35,081 bases of DNA from an uncultured Pelagibacteraceae bacterium (GCA_902559635.1 CACEIY010000010.1:1-35081), one strand, 5' to 3'. Positions 15,396 through 23,700 are shown, counted from the stretch's first letter. The notes: generated by a model from the letters alone, not told the origin. Numbers and translations: made by a program.

Positions 15396-16838
15396 ATGTA
15401 CGAAAAATTTGGACAATTTATTGATGGTAAATGGCAACAATCATCTGATAAGGGAACTTATGAAGTTATTAATCCTGCCAATGAAGAAATTTTAGGACAT
15501 GCCTCAAAAGCTACGTCAAAAGATGTGGACGCAGCACTAAAGTCAGCTGAAAAAGGATTAGATGTTTGGAAGAAAACTGCTCCTTGGCAAAGATCTTATA
15601 TTATCAGGCGAATTGCAGATAAGATTAGGGAAAAGCAAGAAGTTCTAGCTAAATGGATGACATTAGAAGTTGGAAAACCTTTGATAGAAGCAAAAGGTGA
15701 AATAGCTGGGGCAGCAGATATTTTTGAGTGGAATGCAGAAGAAACTAAAAGAATTTTTGGTCAAACTGTAGAAAGTAGATTTGAAGATACTAGAGTGCAT
15801 GTTTATTATCAACCTGTTGGAGTTGTTGCAGCATTAACCCCATGGAATTTTCCAGCTGTGCTATCAGCTAGAAAAATCTCAACTGCTTTAGCTGCTGGAT
15901 GTTCAGTTATTATAAAACCTGATGTGATAACTCCTGGAGTTGTTATGGAGATGGTAGATATTTGTAGAGAATGCGGTGTACCTTCAGGTGTAGTAAATCT
16001 TTTATCTGGTGATCCCCCAAGTATAGCTCAACAATTAATTGCTTCTGATATAGTAAAAAAGATTTCTATTACAGGGTCATCAAGAGTTGGAAAATTAATA
16101 TTAAAACAAGCTGCAGATAAAGTTCAAAGAGTAACTATGGAGCTTTCAGGCCACTCACCTTTTATTGTATTTGATGATGCTGATATAAAAAAAGCAGCTG
16201 ACATGGCTATAGCAGCTAAATTTAGGAATAACGGACAAGTATGTATATCTCCTAATAGATTTTATATTCATGAAAGTAAAAAAGATGAATTTGTAAACTT
16301 ATTTGTTGATAAAACTAAAAAGTTAAAAATTGGAAATGGTATGGATCCAGATATCCAATTAGGCCCATTAACAACTGAAAAGAGACTAAATGAAGTCGAG
16401 GAATTAGTTGAAAAAACAAAAAAAGAGGGGGCAAAAGTTTTACTAGGTGGTAAAAGACCTGCAGGATTTAATAAAGGATTTTTTTATGAACCAACTATAT
16501 TTGATAATGTTAAAGACGATTTTACAATAATGAAACAAGAACCTTTTGGACCTTTAGTACCTATGCTTTCTTTTAAAACTTTTGATGAAGTTATTAAAAG
16601 AGCTAACAACCATGAGTTAGGATTGTGTAGCTATGTTTGTACAAATTCTATGGAAACAGCTCATATAGCATCAGAGCAATTAGAAACTGGATCTGTAGCA
16701 GTAAATACAGGCGTTGTGGCAATTGCAGAAGCTCCTTTTGGGGGGATTAAACAAAGTGGATATGGAAGAGAAGGTGGTTCAAATGCAATTAAAGATTATT
16801 TAAATGTTAAATATACTCACTTAGGAATTAAAGGTTAA
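15396..16838 (+). CDS. NAD(P)-dependent aldehyde dehydrogenase
   Basis: This 480-residue protein is a full-length member of the aldehyde dehydrogenase superfamily. Catalytic Cys is C283 in NNGQVCISPNRF and the general base is E249 in MELSGHSP. LTPWNFPAVLSARKI supplies the oxyanion Asn, and ITGSSRVGK the cofactor loop. Features are closest to the succinate-semialdehyde/GabD-like branch. The stop overlaps the start of the FAH-family hydrolase by one base (TAATG), implying a shared pathway for sugar-acid or dicarboxylic semialdehyde breakdown. The exact aldehyde is not determinable here. Confidence 0.9.
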   Translation: MYEKFGQFIDGKWQQSSDKGTYEVINPANEEILGHASKATSKDVDAALKSAEKGLDVWKKTAPWQRSYIIRRIADKIREKQEVLAKWMTLEVGKPLIEAKGEIAGAADIFEWNAEETKRIFGQTVESRFEDTRVHVYYQPVGVVAALTPWNFPAVLSARKISTALAAGCSVIIKPDVITPGVVMEMVDICRECGVPSGVVNLLSGDPPSIAQQLIASDIVKKISITGSSRVGKLILKQAADKVQRVTMELSGHSPFIVFDDADIKKAADMAIAAKFRNNGQVCISPNRFYIHESKKDEFVNLFVDKTKKLKIGNGMDPDIQLGPLTTEKRLNEVEELVEKTKKEGAKVLLGGKRPAGFNKGFFYEPTIFDNVKDDFTIMKQEPFGPLVPMLSFKTFDEVIKRANNHELGLCSYVCTNSMETAHIASEQLETGSVAVNTGVVAIAEAPFGGIKQSGYGREGGSNAIKDYLNVKYTHLGIKG

Positions 16839-17686
16839 TGAAATTATTAAGATTAGGAAATACAGGAAAAGAAAAACCAGCAATTATAGATAAAGACGGT
16901 AATTATCGTGATTTATCTTCAATAGTTAATGATTTTAATCCTGAGACATTGAATTTTAATACAATTGAAAAAATTAAGAATACAGATATTTCGAATTTAC
17001 CAAAGTTAGATTCAAATTTAAGAATTGGCGCTTGTGTTTCAAAGCCATCAAAATTTATAGGAATAGGATTAAATTTTAAAGACCATGCTGAAGAACAAAA
17101 TTTACCAATCCCCAAAGAGCCAATTATTTTTTCAAAATTTACTAGCTGTATAACTGGTCCAAACGATCCAATTATTGTTCCTAAAGGATCTAATCATACA
17201 GATTGGGAAGTTGAATTAGGTTTTGTCATAGGAAAAAAAGCTACTAATGTGAGTATAGATAAAGCACTAGATCATGTTCTTGGTTTTTTTCTTGTAAACG
17301 ATTTAAGTGAAAGAGAATTTCAAAAAAATAAAGGTTTAACTTGGGATAAAGGTAAAGGTTTTGATACATTTGGTCCTATAGGTCCTCATATTGTGACAAA
17401 AGACGAACTTCCAGATTTTCAAAAATTAAATATGTTTTTAGATGTTGATGGAAAAAGAATGCAAACAGGCAATACTGGAAAAATGATATTTGATATCAAA
17501 ACTTTAGTGTCTTATATGAGTTCTTGTATGACTTTGCATCCAGGAGATATTTGCTGTACAGGAACACCACCAGGAGTTGGAGAAAACATGTCTCCTCCAC
17601 ATTTTTTAAAAGGAGGTGAAGAAGTAATTTTAGGTATAGATAAGCTCGGTACACAAAAGCATCAGGTTCTCCCTTATAAAGAATAA
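16838..17686 (+). CDS. Fumarylacetoacetate-hydrolase family protein
   Basis: This 282-residue protein has a C-terminal FAH fold. IGIGLNFKDHAEEQNLPIP starts the domain near residue 75; DWEVELGFVIGKKA gives the metal-binding acids, and TGTPPGVGENMSP is near the end. The first 70 residues are the small N-terminal extension common in this group. Members cleave or hydrolyse 2,4-diketo acids, acylpyruvates or related compounds with Mg. It is coupled to the aldehyde dehydrogenase by TAATG. By recall it resembles 2,4-diketo-3-deoxy-fuconate hydrolase types, so a deoxysugar-acid pathway is one possibility; the substrate stays open. Confidence 0.87.
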   Translation: MKLLRLGNTGKEKPAIIDKDGNYRDLSSIVNDFNPETLNFNTIEKIKNTDISNLPKLDSNLRIGACVSKPSKFIGIGLNFKDHAEEQNLPIPKEPIIFSKFTSCITGPNDPIIVPKGSNHTDWEVELGFVIGKKATNVSIDKALDHVLGFFLVNDLSEREFQKNKGLTWDKGKGFDTFGPIGPHIVTKDELPDFQKLNMFLDVDGKRMQTGNTGKMIFDIKTLVSYMSSCMTLHPGDICCTGTPPGVGENMSPPHFLKGGEEVILGIDKLGTQKHQVLPYKE

Positions 17687-17722
17687 AAATTAATTTTAAT
17701 TAATGTAAAAAAAATCTTTATT

Positions 17723-18430
17723 ATGATTGAATATTTATTACCTTTTGCTGCGGGCTTGATTAGTTTTTTATCACCTTGTGTTTTGCCACTTATTCCTGGT
17801 TATATTTCATTTATATCAGGACAATCTCTACAAGAATTATTATCAGAAAAAAAAGTTAATTTTTTTCCTTTAGTTTTATTTTGTTTGGGCTTTTCAACTG
17901 TATTTATAATTTTTGGAGCAACAGCATCATTTTTAGGTCAAATCTTATTACAAAATTCTCAAGTTTTAAGAATTGTTGCTGGAATAATTATTATTATTTT
18001 TTCACTTCAGCTTATTGGATTTATTAATTTTAGTTTTTTAAATGTTGAAAAAAGATTAGAAGCAAAAAAAACACAAAGCATTGTTTTCCCATATATAATA
18101 GGATTAGCTTTTGGGTTCGGATGGACTCCATGTATTGGACCAATTTTGGGTTCTATTCTCGCTTTGGCCGCAATAGAGGAGACTTTAGGAAAAGCAGTTT
18201 TTTTATTAATTTTATATTCTTTAGGATTAGCTTTACCATTTATTCTTTCAGGTTATTTAATTCAGAAATTTTTATTATTTTCTAAAAATTTTAAGAAAAA
18301 TATAAATTTGATCTCTAAATTGGGTGGAATAATTCTTTTAATTACAGGTATTTTAATTTTAACCGATCAATTACAAGCTATTGGTTTTTATATAATTGAA
18401 ATCTTTCCTTTTATGCAAAATTTCGGTTAA
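17723..18430 (+). CDS. ccdA: CcdA, cytochrome c biogenesis thiol-disulfide transporter
   Basis: This 235-residue protein has six hydrophobic helices and the CcdA/DsbD transmembrane signature. It shows two cysteines in matching repeats: C19 in FLSPCVLPLIPGYISF and C137 in GFGWTPCIGPILGS. It carries reducing power from cytoplasmic thioredoxin across the inner membrane to keep apocytochrome c cysteines reduced. That is relevant to the cytochrome at 14594. It has its own 36-nt upstream gap and is followed 9 nt later by a flavodoxin-fold reductase gene. Confidence 0.93.
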   Translation: MIEYLLPFAAGLISFLSPCVLPLIPGYISFISGQSLQELLSEKKVNFFPLVLFCLGFSTVFIIFGATASFLGQILLQNSQVLRIVAGIIIIIFSLQLIGFINFSFLNVEKRLEAKKTQSIVFPYIIGLAFGFGWTPCIGPILGSILALAAIEETLGKAVFLLILYSLGLALPFILSGYLIQKFLLFSKNFKKNINLISKLGGIILLITGILILTDQLQAIGFYIIEIFPFMQNFG

Positions 18431-18439
18431 AAGAGTTTA

Positions 18440-19021
18440 ATGAAAATTTATCAAATAGATTCTAGCGCCAGAAAAAAAGGTTCAACTTCTAGAGAATTAG
18501 CTAAAAAACTCTTAAATAAGATTAAAAAACAAGGTGATGAAATAATTTATAGAGATTTAGATGATGAAATGCTTTTTGTCAGTGGACTTACAGAATCTGG
18601 AATGAAAATTGATGAAGAGGATCAAACTGAATACCATAAGAAAATGTTTGAATTATCTAATAAGCTAGTAAAGGAAATTAAAGAAAGTGATGTTATAATA
18701 ATTTCAGCACCAATTTATAATTATGGTCCTCCAGCAACTCTTAAAGCTTGGTCAGATCTAGTGGCAAGGGTTGGAGAAACTTTCAAATTCAAAGCTAATG
18801 GAAGAAGAGAGGGATTATTAAAAAATAAAAGAGCTTATCTCGTAATTACTTCAGGAGGCACTAAATTAAATAGCAACGAAGATTTTTTAACTCCTTGGTT
18901 AAAATTTATCCTAAACTTTTTTGGAATAGAAAAAGTTGATGTAGTTAGTGCTGATCAAATGGCATTAGATTATGAAAAATCTATAAAAAATGCAGAAAAA
19001 CAAATTGAAAATATTTCTTAA
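18440..19021 (+). CDS. FMN-dependent NADH-azoreductase-like flavodoxin-fold protein
   Basis: This 193-residue protein has the NAD(P)H quinone reductase/AzoR fold. It starts MKIYQIDSSARKKGSTSREL, matching the FMN phosphate loop. ISAPIYNYGPPATLKAWSD is the flavin-binding loop, and AYLVITSGG follows. Members reduce quinones, azo or nitro compounds with NAD(P)H. The length is normal for AzoR (about 200). It is probably co-transcribed with ccdA. Its last 4 nt overlap the convergent dioxygenase gene. Confidence 0.85.
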   Translation: MKIYQIDSSARKKGSTSRELAKKLLNKIKKQGDEIIYRDLDDEMLFVSGLTESGMKIDEEDQTEYHKKMFELSNKLVKEIKESDVIIISAPIYNYGPPATLKAWSDLVARVGETFKFKANGRREGLLKNKRAYLVITSGGTKLNSNEDFLTPWLKFILNFFGIEKVDVVSADQMALDYEKSIKNAEKQIENIS

Positions 19022-20118
19022 AGATTAAATTTTCTTTTTAAATGCTTAAGTTTTCCTTCAGTGCTGTCATAATCAATATAACACCCTTGTAAGAAACGAC
19101 TTCCTTCATTTGTATCATACGATGTTCTACCATGTAGTAATCTGTAATTATCCATCATTAATAAATCTCCAGGTGATAATTTAAATTCAATTCTATATTC
19201 TTTAGAATTATAAAGTTCTGATAATTTTTTTCTTGCTGAATAAAATATTTCTAATTTTTCTTTATCTATTAAAGGTACAAAATCTAATCTAGGACTAAAT
19301 CTTACTTGTTTAAAATCCCCGTTTGTATCTAATTGAATCATTTCAGCCCAATCTTCTAAAACTACGCTATGATCTATAAATTGAAATCTAACTTTAATTT
19401 CACTTAATATTTTATAATAATCTGGAAAATTTTTTTTAAGTTTACGTGTAACAGTGTAACCATCAACTAAAGTTGATGAACCTCCACTAACTTCATTTTT
19501 TATACAATGTAACATTTGTATGCAAGGAACTGGATTTCGATATGGATTATCAGTATGAGGAGCCAAAGAAAGAGATGTGTAAGCTAAATCATTAGGATTT
19601 GGTTTTGATTTAACATCAAAAAATTCTCCAAAATTAGTTCTTCTAATGCTTCCTATTGAGTTTGCAAATTTTACAATAAAATTATTTTCTGTAGGCACAT
19701 TTTTAAATATTACAAAACCATATTTATAGAAATAGATTAATGCTTTGTACATTTCTTCTTCTTCAAAAAAGTTGTCCTTAAATTCAAAATTATTTAAATT
19801 TTTTAATGAAGAATCCCATTCAACTTTATTTATATATTTAACTTCATTTATACCTGAAAATTCTTTGAGAATATTTTGAATTGATAATTTAGTGTAAGAT
19901 CCATCATTAAATGTAATTTCCAGAAAATCTTTTGATAAATTTAAATTATCAATTTCTATATTTTTTTCGAGCTCAGTAGGGTCAAATAATCTTTGCTGAG
20001 TTCCTCTATCAACATAATTATCTCCATTTACTCTTTCTCTAAGCCAAAAAGGATGAATTTCTTTTTTTAAACCCTGATTTTCAAAAAATACCTTGTTATC
20101 TTTTAGTTCAATTTTCAT
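19018..20118 (-). CDS. TauD/TfdA-type Fe(II)/2-oxoglutarate dioxygenase, gamma-butyrobetaine-hydroxylase-like
   Basis: This 366-residue protein has an N-terminal GBBH-like domain (HPFWLRERVNGDNYVD) and a C-terminal TauD/TfdA domain. The iron triad is visible as H188 and D190 (APHTDNPYRNP) and H329 (RLLHGRTSYD). R341 is the likely 2-oxoglutarate ligand. Known GBBH proteins carry a zinc-binding cysteine cluster after WLRDNC; here the segment reads WLRERVNGD and has no cysteine. The size and two-domain plan fit gamma-butyrobetaine or trimethyllysine hydroxylases. The substrate is likely a quaternary amine or another small acid, by inference. It overlaps the convergent reductase gene by 4 nt. Confidence 0.85.
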   Translation of the reverse strand: MKIELKDNKVFFENQGLKKEIHPFWLRERVNGDNYVDRGTQQRLFDPTELEKNIEIDNLNLSKDFLEITFNDGSYTKLSIQNILKEFSGINEVKYINKVEWDSSLKNLNNFEFKDNFFEEEEMYKALIYFYKYGFVIFKNVPTENNFIVKFANSIGSIRRTNFGEFFDVKSKPNPNDLAYTSLSLAPHTDNPYRNPVPCIQMLHCIKNEVSGGSSTLVDGYTVTRKLKKNFPDYYKILSEIKVRFQFIDHSVVLEDWAEMIQLDTNGDFKQVRFSPRLDFVPLIDKEKLEIFYSARKKLSELYNSKEYRIEFKLSPGDLLMMDNYRLLHGRTSYDTNEGSRFLQGCYIDYDSTEGKLKHLKRKFNL

Positions 20119-20184
20119 AAAGATATTAAATCATTATTTAAAATTAAGCTTTAATCAATAGTAATAAAATAGTATTAGTCCACT

Positions 20185-20991
20185 GTGCCAATATTAAAAT
20201 CTACTGATTACAAAGCTTATTCTAAATTTATAGAAAATTTAGCAAAAAAACTGACTAAATTTTATTATTTAAAACTTAATAAGCCCTTTAAAACTTCTAA
20301 TAAATTTAAGGGAAAAGGATATGATCCAGTAACAACTGCTGATAGAGCATTTGAAAAATTTATTAGAAAAGAAATTAAAAAAAAATATCCCAACCACCAA
20401 GTAATAGGTGAAGAATTTGGTCACAAAAAATCTAAAAGTGATTATTTATGGGTGATTGATCCAATAGATGGAACAAGATCATTTGTTATAGGCAATCCTA
20501 CCTGGAGTAATTTAGTGTCTTTGAATTATAAAGGTAATCCTGTTGTAGGACTCGCAAATTTTCCAATACTTAAAAAATTTTACTTCAATATTTCTGATAA
20601 GACTGCATATGTTTCTCAAAATGGAAGAAAAAAAAGATTAAAAGTAAATATTAAAGCTACATTCTCTAACATGAAAATGTCAGCAGGATTCCATGGTGGC
20701 TTAACATTAAATAAACAAAAAAAAATTCCACAAATATTAAAGCGAATGCAATTTCCTTGCGCAGATGCTTTAAGCTATTCTCATTTTGCTGAAGGTAAAC
20801 TCGATGTTGTTATACAATATGGAAATAAAATTTGGGATATTCATGCTTTGATTCCAATAATTAGAGCTGCAGGAGGTTTAGTTACAACTTGGGAAAATGA
20901 TGATGCTAAAAAGGCTGGAAATATAATTTGTTCAGCAAACAAAAGTCTTCATAATAAAATGCTTAAAATTTTAAAACCTGTTTCTAATTAG
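20185..20991 (+). CDS. hisN: Inositol-monophosphatase-family phosphatase, likely histidinol-phosphatase HisN
   Basis: This 268-residue protein has all the metal-site motifs of the family: DPVTTADRAFE (47-57), VIGEEFG with E76/E77, WVIDPIDGTRSF with D92 and D95, and WDIHALIPIIRAAGG with the last Asp. The DPIDGTRSF version is typical of HisN-type histidinol-phosphate phosphatases. The reading frame can start only at GTG 20185, since no in-frame ATG lies near. No clear ribosome site is seen. Inositol monophosphatase activity is an alternative. The 3' end overlaps the convergent SMR gene by 8 nt. Confidence 0.83.
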   Translation: MPILKSTDYKAYSKFIENLAKKLTKFYYLKLNKPFKTSNKFKGKGYDPVTTADRAFEKFIRKEIKKKYPNHQVIGEEFGHKKSKSDYLWVIDPIDGTRSFVIGNPTWSNLVSLNYKGNPVVGLANFPILKKFYFNISDKTAYVSQNGRKKRLKVNIKATFSNMKMSAGFHGGLTLNKQKKIPQILKRMQFPCADALSYSHFAEGKLDVVIQYGNKIWDIHALIPIIRAAGGLVTTWENDDAKKAGNIICSANKSLHNKMLKILKPVSN

Positions 20992-21319
20992 TTTTTCCAA
21001 GTAGATTGACTACTAACACTCCTGAAATAATCAAAGTTAAACCAATAATAGTATAAAGATCTGGCATTTGATTAAATTTATATATTCCAATAAGTGTAGT
21101 AGCTATTATACATAGACCTGCAAAAGAAGCATAAGTGATGCCAACAGGAATAGTCTTCATAACAATAGATAATGTAAACATACAACCAACTATAGTTATT
21201 GCTGTCAACAAGCTTGGTAATAACAACGTAAAACCATTTGCACCTTTAGCAAAACCATTTGCTGCAGTACCTAAAACAACTGCAAGTATAAGAACTATGT
21301 ATGCAATTATGTTACTCAC
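20984..21319 (-). CDS. SMR/EamA-like small membrane protein lacking the EmrE glutamate
   Basis: This 111-residue, four-helix protein aligns by eye with EmrE along its length: ILAVVLGTAANGFAKG against ILAEVIGTTLMKFSEG, then TIPVGITYASFAGLCI, then IIGLTLIISGVLVVNLLG. The essential EmrE Glu14 is Val14 here, and the Trp63 region reads SFAG rather than IWSG. Proton-coupled drug export by the EmrE mechanism is therefore unlikely. It may be a lipid/undecaprenyl-linked or heteromeric SMR partner, but no partner gene is adjacent. The start is GTG at 21319. It is the last gene of the small-protein operon. Confidence 0.8.
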   Translation of the reverse strand: MSNIIAYIVLILAVVLGTAANGFAKGANGFTLLLPSLLTAITIVGCMFTLSIVMKTIPVGITYASFAGLCIIATTLIGIYKFNQMPDLYTIIGLTLIISGVLVVNLLGKTN

Positions 21320-21335
21320 TAATTTAAGAATATTC

Positions 21336-21557
21336 TTATTCGGTAATTTTATCCACTAATTTTTTTATTGGTGGACCAAGAACAAGTGCAGCTATTATTG
21401 CTATAGGTAAACTTACTGACCATGCCTTTAAAAATCTATTGATATATTCGTTATCCATTCCTGTGTTTATATAAGTAATTATAAGTGTCATGAGCAAACT
21501 CATGCCAAAACCCATAATTAAAATGAATATAAAATCAAAATATTTTTTTGGAAACAT
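21336..21557 (-). CDS. DUF2798 family two-helix membrane protein
   Basis: This 73-residue protein has two hydrophobic helices (FIFILIMGFGMSLLMTLIITY and SVSLPIAIIAALVLGPPIKK) with a short polar loop containing a TGMDNEYINRFLKAW segment. This matches DUF2798. The family has no assigned function. The ATG overlaps the NTF2-like stop by one base (TAATG), so it is translationally coupled. It is probably an inner-membrane protein. Confidence 0.82.
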   Translation of the reverse strand: MFPKKYFDFIFILIMGFGMSLLMTLIITYINTGMDNEYINRFLKAWSVSLPIAIIAALVLGPPIKKLVDKITE

Positions 21558-21877
21558 TATTTAGACATTGGAGTAGCACCAGTTTCTAAGCTAATAATCT
21601 TTCCATCTTTATATCTATAAACTGCCATTACAGCTTCCACATTTCCATCATTAAAAGTTACGATAGAATGATGTACACCAACTTCATCATTTTCATACAC
21701 GATACGAGCTTTATCTTGGTTTATATCACCACTCATTGCCCATTTGATTACATCAGTTTTTCCAAGAGAATTTCCAGATTTATGCATTGTGAACTTAAAA
21801 TCATCATGCAAAAGTTCATTCATAGTTGCTTCATCTTTCTTATCTATTGCATCAGTGTATCTTTTTAATATCGACAT
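21557..21877 (-). CDS. NTF2-like/SnoaL-like fold protein
   Basis: This 106-residue soluble protein shows the NTF2-like pattern: an opening helix (LKRYTDAIDKKDEATMNELLHDDF), a FTMHKSGNSLGKTDVIKWA segment, and beta strands ending YRYKDGKIISLETGATP. This cone-shaped fold occurs in SnoaL-type cyclases, isomerases and many uncharacterised proteins. It is coupled through TAATG to both the cupin upstream and the DUF2798 gene downstream. Its catalytic role is unknown. Confidence 0.78.
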   Translation of the reverse strand: MSILKRYTDAIDKKDEATMNELLHDDFKFTMHKSGNSLGKTDVIKWAMSGDINQDKARIVYENDEVGVHHSIVTFNDGNVEAVMAVYRYKDGKIISLETGATPMSK

Positions 21878-22227
21878 TATTCACCCCACATTCCGTGAAA
21901 CTCATAAACAATAGCTGGTTCATTTCCTACTACCCATCCATCATGTCCTGGCTGAATAGAATATGCGTCTCCAGCTTTATAAGTTATTTCAGTTCCATCA
22001 TTATGTTTTGCACAAACAGCTCCTGAAACAATTACACCAAGATGTGTTGCCTGACAGCTATCACCCCCAACTGTTGGTTTAATATCTTTTGACCATTTCC
22101 ATCCAGGCTGTAGAGTAAGTTTCATTACCCTTTGGTTTCCAACTTTTACAGCTTCTATTTTTGCATTATTAAAATTATCATTAACCTCATCTGCTTTTTT
22201 GAAAGATTTTACTTCTACTCCTGCCAT
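21877..22227 (-). CDS. Cupin-domain protein
   Basis: This 116-residue protein is a single small cupin barrel. LTLQPGWKWSKDIKPTVGGDSCQATHLGVIVSG carries the first motif, with a His in THLGVI, and DGTEITYKAGDAYSIQPGHDGW the second, with another His. The metal ligand set is incomplete compared with metal cupins, so catalysis is uncertain. A good ribosome site (GGAGAGG) lies upstream. The stop is coupled to the NTF2-like gene by TAATG. It probably binds a small molecule. Confidence 0.8.
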   Translation of the reverse strand: MAGVEVKSFKKADEVNDNFNNAKIEAVKVGNQRVMKLTLQPGWKWSKDIKPTVGGDSCQATHLGVIVSGAVCAKHNDGTEITYKAGDAYSIQPGHDGWVVGNEPAIVYEFHGMWGE

Positions 22228-22242
22228 AACCTCTCCTTTTAT

Positions 22243-22659
22243 TTAGACGTATATTTTATCAGCTAAACCGTAACAAAGTACAGCACTTAAAATAGTTAGA
22301 ACTAAAGGCGCATATATTGCTTCATCAGAAGTTTTGTCTGTATGACCAAGTTTATTTATTTTTGTATTATAAAAACCAACTATAAAAGCTGATAAGTTCT
22401 GTAAAAATATAAGATTAAAGAATCCCCACGTTGCTTCCAAACCATTAGGTCTTATGAAGCCTACATAAATAGCCATTGCTACAGATCCAAAAAATATTGA
22501 TCCAAAAAATCTAACCATCCCTGCACCAGTATCATCAATACCATACTGATCTAAAAAGGATTTAGTTTGGAAAACACATCTAAATCCATAGTAAGCAAAG
22601 CCTATAAAGTGAATTAGAAATACAGTTAAATAAATTATTCCATTAAATTTTTCTATCAT
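22243..22659 (-). CDS. Four-helix membrane protein of unknown function
   Basis: I do not recognise this 138-residue protein. It has four hydrophobic segments, at about 7-27, 48-68, 80-98 and 115-133. Polar loops hold YGIDDTGAGMVRFFGS and YNTKINKLGHTDKTSDE. It is likely an inner-membrane protein. It lies between a dimeric-barrel gene and the cupin gene, with gaps of 12 and 15 nt, so it belongs to the same operon. Confidence 0.7.
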   Translation of the reverse strand: MIEKFNGIIYLTVFLIHFIGFAYYGFRCVFQTKSFLDQYGIDDTGAGMVRFFGSIFFGSVAMAIYVGFIRPNGLEATWGFFNLIFLQNLSAFIVGFYNTKINKLGHTDKTSDEAIYAPLVLTILSAVLCYGLADKIYV

Positions 22660-22671
22660 ATTTTGAATTCC

Positions 22672-22980
22672 TTAACTAAATATTGGTCTTATTTCATCTT
22701 CAATAGTACCTTCTATTGCAACTTCTTTCAATTGCTCTAAAAGTTTTATATATTCAGGATCTGCAGACATTTTAGCGTCAGCATCATTATCACCTTCAAA
22801 CATAGGTCCTATTAAAGTTTCTCTTATTGTTCTTGGGTCTCCACCCATTTGAAAAGAAAAGTAGACGTCATGGTTAGGATAATGTTTTTTTCTAACTGCT
22901 GCTAAGCCTTTTCCAATTTCCATTGCTTTTCCTAGGCCGTCATCTTTTACTCTCATTGTTCTTGTATAAATTACTTTCAC
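22672..22980 (-). CDS. Small ABM/dimeric alpha-beta-barrel-like protein
   Basis: This 102-residue protein opens with a strand and helix (VIYTRTMRVKDDGLGKAMEIGKGLAAVRKKHYP) followed by VYFSFQMGGDPRTIRETLIG. This resembles the ferredoxin-like ABM/dimeric barrel fold. It starts at GTG 22980 with AGGA about seven bases upstream. No catalytic residues are apparent. A similar-sized protein of the same apparent fold is encoded just upstream, so the pair may form homo- or heterodimers (inference). Confidence 0.65.
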   Translation of the reverse strand: MKVIYTRTMRVKDDGLGKAMEIGKGLAAVRKKHYPNHDVYFSFQMGGDPRTIRETLIGPMFEGDNDADAKMSADPEYIKLLEQLKEVAIEGTIEDEIRPIFS

Positions 22981-22995
22981 TGCTAATCCTCTTTA

Positions 22996-23280
22996 TTACT
23001 TTGCTTTGGTTAAATGATAAACGGAATAGCTATCTAAAACAGCATCCATGATAGGTTTTGATACTTCAGTTCCTTCAATAAATTTATATAAAGCTGCTTC
23101 ATCGGTACAAAATATCTTAAACATTACAGTGCTTTTATCTGGTGTTACAGTTCCAATAGTTTTTTCTACTACTGCTACTTTTGCTCTTTCCGCTAAACCT
23201 TCAGGTGATTGCATGAAACCCATAAATTTTTCAAACATACCTTCTTTTAATTTAGCTACTACTAACATTTCTTTTTCCAT
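22996..23280 (-). CDS. Small ferredoxin-like/dimeric barrel-type protein
   Basis: This 94-residue protein shows a beta-alpha-beta-beta-alpha-beta pattern. EMLVVAKLKEGMFEKFMGFMQS leads into VVEKTIGTVTPDKSTVMFKIF and IEGTEVSKPIMDAVLDSYSVYHLTK. This looks like a dimeric alpha/beta-barrel. I am not certain of the family, and a DUF3764-type assignment is only a guess. A GGAGAAAAAA leader precedes the ATG. It is 15 nt from the following barrel-type gene, in the same operon. Confidence 0.65.
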   Translation of the reverse strand: MEKEMLVVAKLKEGMFEKFMGFMQSPEGLAERAKVAVVEKTIGTVTPDKSTVMFKIFCTDEAALYKFIEGTEVSKPIMDAVLDSYSVYHLTKAK

Positions 23281-23297
23281 TTTTTTCTCCTTTTTAA

Positions 23298-23672
23298 TTA
23301 ATATAAAGTTTGAACTACTTTTTTTACTCTTTCAGCTCCATTAGGAACTAAAGCTTCAACAAATGAATGACATTTATCAGTTTTAGCTTTGTCGTATTTT
23401 GAACCGTAATGTTTATCTACTGCTTTATTAACTCCATCATCCCAATCTTTTTCAGGAATACCTATCTCAAGAGCATATGCTTTAAGAACCTTTACAGTAG
23501 ATATAGATTTTTCTTTCATACTGTATTCAAATTGTTCTCCAGAAGGGAGAAAGTAGTTAGCCATATAAATACCTACACAATCCCAAGCTTTAGCTTTATC
23601 TCCATCACTCATTCCTGCATTTGCTGAAGCGCAAATTAAAAATGATAAAAGAAAAATAATATATTTATTCAT
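23298..23672 (-). CDS. Small secreted protein of unknown function
   Basis: This 124-residue protein starts with a clear signal peptide (MNKYIIFLLSFLICASANAG, cleavage near residue 19). The mature part has only two cysteines, in KAWDCVGIYM and TDKCHSFVEAL, likely joined as a periplasmic disulfide. It looks mainly helical. I do not recognise a family. It is the first of eight small genes on this strand, 66 nt after cysK, with a hairpin between them. Confidence 0.72.
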   Translation of the reverse strand: MNKYIIFLLSFLICASANAGMSDGDKAKAWDCVGIYMANYFLPSGEQFEYSMKEKSISTVKVLKAYALEIGIPEKDWDDGVNKAVDKHYGSKYDKAKTDKCHSFVEALVPNGAERVKKVVQTLY

Positions 23673-23700
23673 ATTACTATTAATAATTAATGTTACTATA

